Shown here: piece by piece, positions 24,943-32,906 of the stretch | Numbering within the stretch: position 1 is the first letter of the stretch | Layout of the letters: every line of letters starts with the position of its first letter | Source: ZC4RG30 sp965652645 | Lineage (GTDB): Bacteria > Pseudomonadota > Gammaproteobacteria > Steroidobacterales > Steroidobacteraceae | Direction of reading: 5' to 3' | Assembly (NCBI GenBank): GCA_965652645.1 | Contig: CBFGXE010000035.1 | Coordinates: 1 to 32,906, forward strand | DNA: 32,906 bases | Position numbers and translations under genes: made by a program | The notes under the pieces: generated by a model | Told to the model about the DNA's origin: nothing | The model's database searches: none | Seen by the model: the letters and a program-made list of their open reading frames with translations, nothing else

Positions 24943-25196
24943 CTCTTGCGGCCCGTATCGCGCAGGTCTTTCCAGTCCAGTCCCGCCAGGCGCTGGCCCC
25001 CTGCGAGCTGCTGCAATTCACCGATCGTCCGTCGGATCTGCTCCGGGGCCAGCCTGCCGGGCGCAACCAGGCGCGCAACGGGTTGGCCGCGCCGGGTGAT
25101 GGTGAATTCCTCGCCGGCCGCGACGCGCTCCAGGAGCTCGCTGAGCCGCGTCTTGGCTTCGAATACGCCGACATCCGTCATGGTCGTGGCATCCAT
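24939..25196 (-). CDS. Phd/YefM-fold antitoxin
   Basis: An 85-residue antitoxin partnering the PIN toxin. The N-terminal DNA-binding Phd/YefM pattern is visible as VGVFEAKTRLSELLERVAAG and ITRRGQPVARLV (about 9-45). The C-terminal half, rich in Leu and charged residues, should wrap the toxin. Two starts are possible: the ATG at 25196, which touches the operator palindrome and has no ribosome site, and the ATG at 25181 (fifth codon downstream), which fits the family N-terminus and has a GGATG 8 bases upstream. I favour the second. Such antitoxins usually repress their own operon with the toxin as co-repressor. Confidence 0.88.
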   Translation of the reverse strand: MDATTMTDVGVFEAKTRLSELLERVAAGEEFTITRRGQPVARLVAPGRLAPEQIRRTIGELQQLAGGQRLAGLDWKDLRDTGRKR

Positions 25197-25219
25197 AAAC
25201 TAGTTAGATAGCTAGTTTA
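25196..25219 (-). promoter_or_regulatory. Toxin-antitoxin operator palindrome overlapping the comF end
   Basis: Eight-base arms TAAACTAG (25196-25203) and CTAGTTTA (25212-25219) with an 8-base spacer form a perfect inverted repeat directly upstream of the antitoxin gene. It is strikingly AT-rich against the surroundings. Placement and symmetry fit the self-regulatory operator of Phd-type antitoxins. The comF stop (25204-25206) and its last codons lie inside the same bases. The binding role is inference. Confidence 0.65.
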
Positions 25220-25920
25220 CTGGAACGGGGGCCCGCGGAACCATCCACCCGCAAGGCCCGGGCGCAGCACCACAGATCCACCTGCCCGGCTCCTGCTTCC
25301 TGCAGCACCCGGATGGCAGTGCGGGCGGTATGCCCGGTGGTCAGCACGTCATCGAGCAGGGCCACGTGTCGGGGGAGGGTTTTGCCGGCCGGGCAAGCAA
25401 AGGCGCCCTTGAGGTTGCCGGCCCGTTCCGCGGCATCGAGGCCGCTCTGCGCCCGGGTGGCGCGGACCCGCAGCAGCAGGTCGGTGCGCACCGGCAGCGC
25501 CCGTCCGCGCCGGCGCAGGCGGCGGGCGATGTGCCGGGCGAGCAGGGTGGTCTGGCAGAAACCCCGCTCCACGTAGCGGGAGCGGTGCAGGGGCAGGGGC
25601 ACGATGCACTCCGGCAGGCTCCGGCCGGACTCCCGCCACGCGCGCGCGAAAAGGCTGCCCAGCACCCGGGCCTGGGCGATGTCGCGGTGGAACTTCAGCC
25701 GCTGGATCATCAGGTCCACCGGATCCTCGTAGCGGAACAGGCAGAAGGCGTGCTGCCAGGGCGCGGGTTCGGGCGGGGCGCGGGGGCAGGCTGCTTCGCA
25801 GTGGACGCAGAGGTCGAGCCCCCAGGGTTCGTCCAGCGCCTGGCCGGGGCCGCCGCAAAGGATGCATACGGGCGGGGCGAGAAGGTGGGTGAGGCGCTGG
25901 GACAAGGGTGCGAGGGTCAT
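25204..25920 (-). CDS. comF: ComF family phosphoribosyltransferase-like protein
   Basis: A 238-residue protein of the ComF/GntX family, linked to DNA uptake in competent bacteria. An N-terminal zinc ribbon has CILC and CVHC pairs (about 19-22 and 38-41). The C-terminal phosphoribosyltransferase domain carries VALLDDVLTTGHTARTA and a family-type segment RGFCQTTLLARHIA. The ATG at 25920 is chosen; a longer reading needs a TTG at 25962. After the usual end near CARAL the protein runs on for about 14 residues into the toxin-antitoxin operator, suggesting that the original 3' end was altered when that operon arrived. It is divergent from bioB. Confidence 0.92.
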   Translation of the reverse strand: MTLAPLSQRLTHLLAPPVCILCGGPGQALDEPWGLDLCVHCEAACPRAPPEPAPWQHAFCLFRYEDPVDLMIQRLKFHRDIAQARVLGSLFARAWRESGRSLPECIVPLPLHRSRYVERGFCQTTLLARHIARRLRRRGRALPVRTDLLLRVRATRAQSGLDAAERAGNLKGAFACPAGKTLPRHVALLDDVLTTGHTARTAIRVLQEAGAGQVDLWCCARALRVDGSAGPRSSKLAI

Positions 25921-26001
25921 CCCGGCACAATGACCCAATGGCCGGCGCAATCCTGGCTGCAAATCGAGCCATTTGATGCAGAAATGAAACGGATGGGCTG
26001 A

Positions 26002-26036
26002 TTGTCAACCTGAGATACAACCTTTGGTTGACACAA
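26002..26036. promoter_or_regulatory. BirA-like operator between comF and bioB
   Basis: TTGTCAACC (26002-26010), a 15-base spacer, then GGTTGACA (26026-26033) followed by CAA. This matches the known BirA operator plan TTGTAAACC-N14/15-GGTTTACAA, with C/G in place of one A/T pair. Each arm contains a TTGACA facing outward, the right one toward bioB and the left one toward comF, so bound BirA would cover both possible -35 boxes. The bioB -10 (GAGCAT at 26051-26056, 17 bases on) is weak. BirA represses biotin genes when biotinyl-AMP is plentiful. Confidence 0.8.
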
Positions 26037-26064
26037 TTCCCGACCCCCCCGAGCATCCCGGCCC

Positions 26065-27093
26065 ATGAATACCCGCGCCGCCGACACCGCCTCCCCCCAG
26101 TCCTTCAGCACCCAGCGCCATGACTGGAGCCTGGCCGAGGTGGAGGGGCTGTTCGCGCTGCCCTTCATGGACCTGCTGTTCCGCGCCCAGCAGGTGCACC
26201 GCGCCTGGCACGCCCCGAACCGCGTGCAGATGAGCACCCTGCTGTCGATCAAGACTGGCGGCTGCCCCGAGGACTGCGCCTACTGCCCGCAGAGCGTGCA
26301 CTACGACACCGGCGTGGCGCGTGAGGACCTGATGCCCGTCGAGGCGGTGGTGGACGCCGCCCGCAAGGCGCAGGCCGCCGGCGCCACGCGCTTCTGCATG
26401 GGCGCCGCCTTCCGCTCGCCGAAGAAGAAGGACATCGAGCGCATCGCCACGATGATCCGCGAGGTGGGCGCGCTGGGCCTGGAGACCTGCGCCACGCTGG
26501 GCATGCTGACGCCGGAACAGGCGCAGGAGCTGAAGGACGCCGGCCTCGACTACTACAACCACAACGTGGACTCCTCGCCGGAGTTCTACAAGGAGATCAT
26601 CTCCACCCGCACCTACCAGCACCGTCTCGACACGCTGGAGGCCGTGCGCAATGCCAACCTGAAGGTGTGCAGCGGCGGCATCGTGGGCATGGGCGAGACC
26701 CGCCGCGACCGCGCCGGCATGCTGTGCACGCTGGCCAACCTGCCCGAACACCCGCAGAGCGTGCCCATCAACCAGCTGGTGCAGGTGAAGGGCACGCCGC
26801 TGGAAGGCAAGGCCGAAGCGCAGCACGCGGTGGATGGCTTCGAGTTCGTGCGCACCATCGCCGTGGCGCGCATCCTGATGCCGCAGGCCCAGGTGCGGCT
26901 GTCGGCCGGGCGCGAGGCCATGAGCGATGAGCTGCAGGCGCTGGCGTTCCTCGCCGGCGCAAACTCCATCTTCTACGGCGAGAAGCTGCTGACCACCGGC
27001 AACCCGGACGTGGAGCGCGACCGCCAGCTCCTGGCCCGGCTGCAGATCGAGGCAGAGACCCAGCAGCAGACGGACGCGCGCGGCTGCTGCTGA
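26065..27093 (+). CDS. bioB: Biotin synthase BioB
   Basis: A 342-residue radical SAM enzyme that inserts sulfur into dethiobiotin, the last step of biotin synthesis. The radical SAM cluster is C67-x3-C71-x2-C74 in GGCPEDCAYCPQ; cysteines in RFCMGA and ETCATLG and the arginine in VRLSAGR fit the second Fe-S cluster. It is first in the operon, under the BirA-like operator. No Shine-Dalgarno is visible, and if the TTGACA promoter is used the transcript would begin about two bases before the ATG, giving a leaderless message. A Gln/Cys-rich tail ends the protein. Confidence 0.98.
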   Translation: MNTRAADTASPQSFSTQRHDWSLAEVEGLFALPFMDLLFRAQQVHRAWHAPNRVQMSTLLSIKTGGCPEDCAYCPQSVHYDTGVAREDLMPVEAVVDAARKAQAAGATRFCMGAAFRSPKKKDIERIATMIREVGALGLETCATLGMLTPEQAQELKDAGLDYYNHNVDSSPEFYKEIISTRTYQHRLDTLEAVRNANLKVCSGGIVGMGETRRDRAGMLCTLANLPEHPQSVPINQLVQVKGTPLEGKAEAQHAVDGFEFVRTIAVARILMPQAQVRLSAGREAMSDELQALAFLAGANSIFYGEKLLTTGNPDVERDRQLLARLQIEAETQQQTDARGCC

Positions 27094-27120
27094 GGCGGTG
27101 GCCACGCGCGCGCACATCCC

Positions 27121-28331
<1,211 letters not shown>

Positions 28332-28335
<4 letters not shown>

Positions 28336-29159
28336 AAGTCCTCCCCCTGCACGTGGAGCAGGACGATGGCGCTGGTGCCGGGGCACTGCCCCTCGTGATG
28401 CTGCATGGCTGGGCCATGAACCTGCGCGTGTTCGATCGCCTGCGCGCGGACCTCGCCGCTGCGGACGGCGACGCGCCTTCGCTGCACACCCGGGCCATCG
28501 ACCTGCCGGGCTGCGGCCGCAGCCCGTGGTGGCCGGAGGCTGCCGGCTTCGACACCCATTGCGAGGCGGTTCTTGCCGCATTGCCGCCGCGCTGCGTGCT
28601 GGTCGGCTGGTCGCTGGGCGCGAAGATCGCGCTGGCCCTGGCCGCCCGGCATCCGCAGCGCATCGCCGCGCTGGTGCTGCTGTCCGCCTCGCCGAAGTTC
28701 GCGCGCGCGGAGGACTGGCCGCAGGGCGCCGATCCGCGCACGCTGGAGGTCTTCAAGTCGATGGTGCAACGGGACTGGCGGCAGCTCATCGAGGATTTCC
28801 TCTGGTTGCAGGTGCGCGGCACCCGCCAGGCCGAGGAGACGCTGCAGGAGCTGAAGACGGCGCTGGCGGCGCAGGGCGAGCCCCATCGGGATGCGCTCGT
28901 GGCCGGCCTTCAGACGCTGGGCGAAGTGGACTTGCGACCCGTGGTCGGCGCGGTGCGCCAGCCTTCACTGGTCATCAGCGGGCTCAATGACCGTGTGACG
29001 CTGCCTGCGGCGGGGCGCTGGCTGGCGCAGGCGCTGCCCCATGCGACGCTGCTGGAAATCCCGCGCACGGGGCACGCCCCCTTCATCTCGCACCATGCCG
29101 AGGTGGCGGGCGCCATGCGCGAATTCATCAATGCACAGCCATCCGGGGCCAGGCCATGA
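28332..29159 (+). CDS. bioH: Pimeloyl-ACP methyl ester carboxylesterase BioH
   Basis: A 275-residue alpha/beta hydrolase that removes the methyl group from pimeloyl-ACP methyl ester, ending the fatty-acid-synthase detour started by BioC. It has LHGWAMNLRVF with the oxyanion region, nucleophile S94 in GWSLGAK, aspartate in SGLNDRVTLP and histidine in RTGHAPFISH. The GWSLG elbow matches E. coli BioH. It is coupled to bioF and bioC by 4-base overlaps on both sides, so its assignment is strengthened by context. Confidence 0.94.
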
Positions 29160-30034
29160 GCGTGCTGGATCCACGCACCGTGGCGCGCAGTTTCGGCGCG
29201 GCCAGCGCCAGCTACGATGCGGCCGCGTGGCTGCAGGCCCGGGTGCGCGAGGAGTTGCTCTCGCGCCTCACGCTGCTGAAGTCCGCGCCGCGCGCGGTGC
29301 TCGACCTGGGCGCGGGCACCGGCCTTGCGGCCCTGGCGATGAAACGCCGCTTCCCGCATGCAGTGGTGACCGCCGCGGACATCGCCGCACCCATGGTGCA
29401 GGCAGCGCGGCGGCACAGCCGCCTCTGGCGCCGCATCCGCTGCGTGGAGGCCGACGCGCGCCAGCTGCCCTTCGACACGGGCAGCTTCGACCTGGTGTTC
29501 AGCAACCTGATGCTGCAATGGCTGCAGCCGCCGGATGAGGCGCTGGCCGGGATGCGGCGCGTGCTGCGTCCCGGTGGCCTGTTGTTGCTCAGCAGTTTCG
29601 GCCCCGCGACCCTGCAGGAACTGCGCGCGGCCTGGGCGGCCGCGGACCAGGGCGTGCACGTGATCGACTTCGTCGACGTGCATGACCTGGGCGGTGCCCT
29701 GCAGCGGGCCGGCTTCGTCGAGCCGGTGCTGGACGTGGATCGCCACCTGCACCACTACCCGGATGCGCGCGCGCTGATGCGCGAGCTGAAATCCATTGGT
29801 GCACACAACCTGGACGCACGCCGCGCACGCGGCCTCACCGGCCGCGCGGCCTTCACGCGGATGAACGCCGAGTACGAATCCCTGCGCCGCCCCGCCGGCC
29901 TGCCGGCCACCTGGCAGGTGGTTTACGCGGTGGCCTGGGCGCCGGAACAGGTCCCCTCACCGGCCTCCGCCGCGGCGGGAGAAACCCGCATCGATGTGCA
30001 GTCGCTGCGGGACAAGCTGGCGCGACGGCGATGA
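29156..30034 (+). CDS. bioC: Malonyl-ACP O-methyltransferase BioC
   Basis: A 292-residue SAM methyltransferase that methylates malonyl-ACP so that it can prime pimelate synthesis. The N-terminus VARSFGAASASYDAAAWLQ is typical of BioC, followed by motif I VLDLGAGTG (about 47-55), TAADIAAPMV and FSNLMLQWL. The C-terminal portion is longer than in E. coli BioC (251). It overlaps bioH and bioD by 4 bases each. Confidence 0.95.
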   Translation: MSVLDPRTVARSFGAASASYDAAAWLQARVREELLSRLTLLKSAPRAVLDLGAGTGLAALAMKRRFPHAVVTAADIAAPMVQAARRHSRLWRRIRCVEADARQLPFDTGSFDLVFSNLMLQWLQPPDEALAGMRRVLRPGGLLLLSSFGPATLQELRAAWAAADQGVHVIDFVDVHDLGGALQRAGFVEPVLDVDRHLHHYPDARALMRELKSIGAHNLDARRARGLTGRAAFTRMNAEYESLRRPAGLPATWQVVYAVAWAPEQVPSPASAAAGETRIDVQSLRDKLARRR

Positions 30035-30717
30035 ATCCCGCGCAGATGCACCCGGCGCTGCGCCAGAGCCTCTTCATCGCCGGCACCGACACAGGCGTCG
30101 GCAAGACCTGGGTGGCTACGCGCCTGCTGGCGGCCCTGGCGGGCGCCGGCCTGCGCGCCGCCGGCATGAAGCCAGTCGCCGCGGGGGCGGAAATGACCTC
30201 CCACGGCTGGCGCAACGACGATGCCCTTGACCTTGCGGCGGCCGCGAACGTCCGGTTGCCCTATGAGTTGGTGAATCCGGTGTGCCTGCCCGAGGCCACC
30301 TCACCCCACCTGGCCGCCGCCCGCGCGGGGATTCCGGTTGATCTGGGTGTCATCCAGCAGGCATTCGAGGCGATCAGGGGTCGATCAGACGTCATCATCG
30401 TGGAAGGTGCCGGCGGCTGGCTGGCTCCGATCGGCGATCCCGGCGCCGCAGGGCAACCGGGCCCGACCATGCAGGATGTGGCCTTGCGCCTCGGCCTGCC
30501 CGTGGTGCTGGTGGTGGGGCTGCGCCTGGGCTGCCTGAGCCACGCCCTGCTCACCGCGACGGCCATACAGGCCAGCGGCCTCCCCATGGCCGGCTGGATC
30601 GCCAATCCCGTCGAGCCGGATTTCCACGACGCCCTGGCCTGCCGCGATTCCCTCCGCGAGCGCCTCCCATGCCCGCTGCTGTGGAGCGCGCCAACGGGTA
30701 TACTGCCCAGTCAATGA
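30031..30717 (+). CDS. bioD: Dethiobiotin synthetase BioD
   Basis: A 228-residue ATP-dependent carboxylase that closes the ureido ring of dethiobiotin. It has the P-loop GTDTGVGKTWVATRLL (about 14-29), KPVAAGAE, NPVCLPEATSPHLAA and VEGAGGWLAPIG. It is last of the bioB-F-H-C-D run. bioA, needed to make its substrate 7,8-diaminopelargonate, is not in the window. A 60-base gap then leads to coxB. Confidence 0.96.
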   Translation: MNPAQMHPALRQSLFIAGTDTGVGKTWVATRLLAALAGAGLRAAGMKPVAAGAEMTSHGWRNDDALDLAAAANVRLPYELVNPVCLPEATSPHLAAARAGIPVDLGVIQQAFEAIRGRSDVIIVEGAGGWLAPIGDPGAAGQPGPTMQDVALRLGLPVVLVVGLRLGCLSHALLTATAIQASGLPMAGWIANPVEPDFHDALACRDSLRERLPCPLLWSAPTGILPSQ

Positions 30718-30777
30718 TGGCGGGGGCCAGAACGGCGCCTGCCCCATACAGATCACAGACTTATTCAAGGTTCATAG

Positions 30778-31659
30778 ATGCTTCGGAAATCCGTGTTCGC
30801 CGGCTGCGCCGCAGCCCTGGCTGCGCTCGCCGCGCCCGCCCATGCCGCCTGGTCCGGGCTCAACATGCCGAAAGGCGTGACCACGCTGTCGGGCGAGATC
30901 CATGGCCTGCACATGCTGATCCTGGGCGTGGTCGTCGTCATCGGCATCGCCGTGTTCGGCGTGATGATCTATTCGCTGGTGAAGTTCCGTAAGTCGCAGG
31001 GTGCGGTGGCCGACCAGAACCTGCTCCACAGCACGCGGGCGGAGATCCTGTGGACCGGCATCCCGGTGCTCATCCTCGTGGTGATGGCCGTGCCGGCCGC
31101 CCGCACGCTGATCCGCATCGAGGATGCCAGCGCCACCGACGTGAACATCAAGGTCACGGGCTACCAGTGGAAGTGGCAGTACGAATACCTGGACGAGGGC
31201 GTGAGCTTCTTCTCCACGCTGGACCGCGACAGCCAGGCCGCGCGCCTGCGCAATCCCACCATCCAGCCCTCCGAGGTGCCCAACTACCTGCTCGAGGTGG
31301 ACAACCGCCTGGTGGTGCCGGTGGGCAAGAAGGTGCGCCTGCTGGTCACCTCGCAGGACGTGATCCACGCCTGGTGGGTGCCGGACCTGGCCATCAAGAA
31401 GGACGCCGTGCCCGGCATGGTCAACGAGATGTGGTTCGAGATCGAACCGGACAAGGCCGGCGTGTACCGCGGCCAGTGCACCGAGCTGTGCGGCCGCGAC
31501 CACGGCTTCATGCCCATCGTGGTGGAGGCGCTGAGCGAGGCCGACTACGAAGCCTGGCTGGAGTCCAGGCGCGCCGCGCCCGCCGAATCCCCCGGCGCCA
31601 CCGCCGCTGGCGGCACGGCCGCCGCACAGCCTGTGAAGGCATCCAGCGCCGCCGGCTGA
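30778..31659 (+). CDS. coxB: Cytochrome c oxidase subunit II
   Basis: A 293-residue subunit that takes electrons from cytochrome c through the CuA centre. A signal peptide (about 1-24) is followed by two membrane helices (about 44-68 and 90-110) and a periplasmic cupredoxin domain. The tryptophan-rich loop GYQWKWQYEY is present, and CuA ligands H197, C234, E236, C238, H242 and M245 are all found in HAWWVPD and CTELCGRDHGFM. No cytochrome c domain is fused. The C-terminus ends in a short Ala/Pro-rich tail. It lies 46 bases before coxA. Confidence 0.97.
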   Translation: MLRKSVFAGCAAALAALAAPAHAAWSGLNMPKGVTTLSGEIHGLHMLILGVVVVIGIAVFGVMIYSLVKFRKSQGAVADQNLLHSTRAEILWTGIPVLILVVMAVPAARTLIRIEDASATDVNIKVTGYQWKWQYEYLDEGVSFFSTLDRDSQAARLRNPTIQPSEVPNYLLEVDNRLVVPVGKKVRLLVTSQDVIHAWWVPDLAIKKDAVPGMVNEMWFEIEPDKAGVYRGQCTELCGRDHGFMPIVVEALSEADYEAWLESRRAAPAESPGATAAGGTAAAQPVKASSAAG

Positions 31660-31705
31660 CCCGCCGGCACCGCAAGCCAACGAATTCGAGAGACGAGCAA
31701 GCATC

Positions 31706-32906
31706 ATGGCCCACGCAACGCACGCACACACCGACGCCGCCCACGACGACCACGGCCACCACGGTCCGCCGAAGGGTTTCATCCAGCGCTGGGTGCTGAC
31801 CACCAATCACAAGGACATCGGCACCCTGTACATGGTGTTCGGCCTGACGATGTTCTTCATCGGCGGCCTGTTCGCCTTCGTGATCCGCGCCGAGCTGTTC
31901 CAGCCCGGCCTGCAGTTCGTCGATCCTCAGTTCTTCAACTCGATGACGACCATGCACGCGATCTTCATGATCTTCGGCGGCGTGATGCCGGCGTGGGTGG
32001 GCCTTGCCAACTGGATGATCCCGCTGCAGGTGGGCGCGCCCGACATGGCGCTGCCGCGCATGAACAACTTCAGCTTCTGGATCCTGCCGTTCGCCTTCCT
32101 GCTGATGCTGCTGACCTTCGTGGTCCCGGGCGGCGCGCCGGCCGGCGGCTGGACGCTTTATCCGCCGCTGACCGTGCAGGGCGGTGACGCGCTGCCGATG
32201 GCGATCTTCGCGGTGCACCTGATGGGCGTGAGCTCGATCATGGGCGCCATCAACGTGATCGTGACCATCATGAACATGCGCGCCCCCGGTGTGACGCTGC
32301 TGAAAATGCCGCTGTTCGTGTGGACCTGGCTGATCACCGCGTACCTGCTGATCCTGGTGATGCCGGTGCTGGCCGGCGCGGTGACCATGCTGCTCACCGA
32401 CCACTTCTTCGGCACCACCTTCTTCAGCGCCGCCGGTGGCGGCGACCCGGTGCTCTACCAGCACATCTTCTGGTTCTTCGGGCACCCCGAGGTGTACATC
32501 CTGATCCTGCCGGCCTTCGGCGTGGTCTCGGAGGTCATCCCGGCGTTCTCGCGCAAGCCGCTGTTCGGCTACGAGTCGATGGTGTACGCCACCGCGTCCA
32601 TCGGCTTCCTCTCGTTCATCGTGTGGGCGCACCACATGTTCACGGTGGGCATGCCGCTGGCCGGGCAGATGTTCTTCATGCTCACCACGATGATGATCGC
32701 CGTGCCCACGGGCGTGAAGGTGTTCAACTGGACCGCCACCATGTGGCGCGGCGCGATCACCTTCGAGCCGCCGATGCTGTTCGCGATCGCGTTCCTGTTC
32801 CTGTTCACGATCGGCGGCTTCTCGGGCCTGATGCTGGCCATCGTGCCGGCCGACTTCCAGTACCACGACACCTACTTCGTGGTGGCGCACTTCCACTACG
32901 TGCTGG
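31706..32906 (+). CDS. coxA: Cytochrome c oxidase subunit I (partial, cut by window end)
   Basis: The first 400 codons of the heme-copper oxidase catalytic subunit, with no stop before the window ends. Ligands seen are H84 (low-spin heme), H260 and cross-linked Y264 in GHPEVY, H309-H310 (CuB), and H395 and H397 in AHFHYVL. The GHPEV motif with its glutamate and the K-channel lysine in PTGVKVFNW mark an A1-type proton-pumping oxidase. The first 20 residues hold six histidines, an unusual extension before the conserved LTTNHKDIGTLY. It needs heme A, for which ctaB lies upstream in the window. Confidence 0.97.
   Translation, partial: MAHATHAHTDAAHDDHGHHGPPKGFIQRWVLTTNHKDIGTLYMVFGLTMFFIGGLFAFVIRAELFQPGLQFVDPQFFNSMTTMHAIFMIFGGVMPAWVGLANWMIPLQVGAPDMALPRMNNFSFWILPFAFLLMLLTFVVPGGAPAGGWTLYPPLTVQGGDALPMAIFAVHLMGVSSIMGAINVIVTIMNMRAPGVTLLKMPLFVWTWLITAYLLILVMPVLAGAVTMLLTDHFFGTTFFSAAGGGDPVLYQHIFWFFGHPEVYILILPAFGVVSEVIPAFSRKPLFGYESMVYATASIGFLSFIVWAHHMFTVGMPLAGQMFFMLTTMMIAVPTGVKVFNWTATMWRGAITFEPPMLFAIAFLFLFTIGGFSGLMLAIVPADFQYHDTYFVVAHFHYVL

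Noticed and set aside
30699..30704. TATACT as a -10 box for coxB
   Set aside because: It lies within the last codons of bioD and no acceptable -35 is found 16-18 bases upstream.
30723..30745. GGGGC/GCCCC hairpin after bioD as a terminator
   Set aside because: The stem is only five base pairs with a 13-base loop and no T run, so it does not reach a usable call.

Overview
This window is a contiguous stretch of a high-GC bacterial chromosome. It looks like a gammaproteobacterium, perhaps on the Xanthomonadales/Nevskiales side. The reasons are a UvrD, CheY and CheW of E. coli type, a DsbA/GloB/TrkAH set, a BioC-BioH biotin route next to comF with a BirA-type operator, and an aa3-type cytochrome oxidase immediately after the biotin operon. 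The assignment rests on gene content only. Coding density is very high: no stretch over 300 bases lacks a gene, and I see no tRNA, rRNA, CRISPR, insertion sequence or prophage.

Layout. (1) 1-4654, plus strand: mnmG, whose first 55 bases appear twice in tandem at the window edge, then a DUF3014 membrane protein, a QmcA/NfeD membrane pair and a CBS-domain protein. (2) 4810-14089, plus strand: a complete chemosensory cluster, cheW - receptor - cheY-like - cheR - cheD - cheB - cheY - STAS protein - cheA - CheZ-like protein. (3) 14121-15773: a SulP anion transporter behind a palindrome, convergent with trkA-trkH (15786-18615, minus), a potassium uptake pair. (4) 18698-24495, minus: a tightly spaced run ctaB - dsbA - gloB - perM-like - uvrD. 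(5) 24526-25196, minus: a type II toxin-antitoxin pair (Phd-fold antitoxin, PIN toxin) whose putative operator overlaps the last codons of comF (25204-25920). (6) 26065-30717, plus: bioB-bioF-bioH-bioC-bioD, the last four joined by 4-base overlaps, behind a BirA-like operator lying between comF and bioB. (7) 30778-32906, plus: coxB and a coxA that runs off the window.

How the parts work together. The chemosensory cluster can form a self-contained pathway: a receptor with no periplasmic sensor domain but two PAS modules and three HAMP-like repeats, CheW/CheA signalling, CheR/CheB/CheD adaptation with a CheR-tether-like tail on the receptor, two single-domain response regulators, and a small protein carrying a CheZ-style D-x-x-x-Q motif that I propose as the CheY-P phosphatase. 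The biotin operon encodes the whole route from malonyl-ACP methylation to biotin except bioA, which is not in this window. CtaB (heme O synthase) upstream and CoxB/CoxA downstream bracket the region with oxidase functions.

The observations most worth a second look are the CheZ-like protein, the receptor architecture, the toxin-antitoxin operator built into comF, the two-way BirA-like operator, the palindrome before the SulP gene, the 44-codon ORF that exactly fills the cheB-cheY gap, and the 55-base repeat at the left edge.
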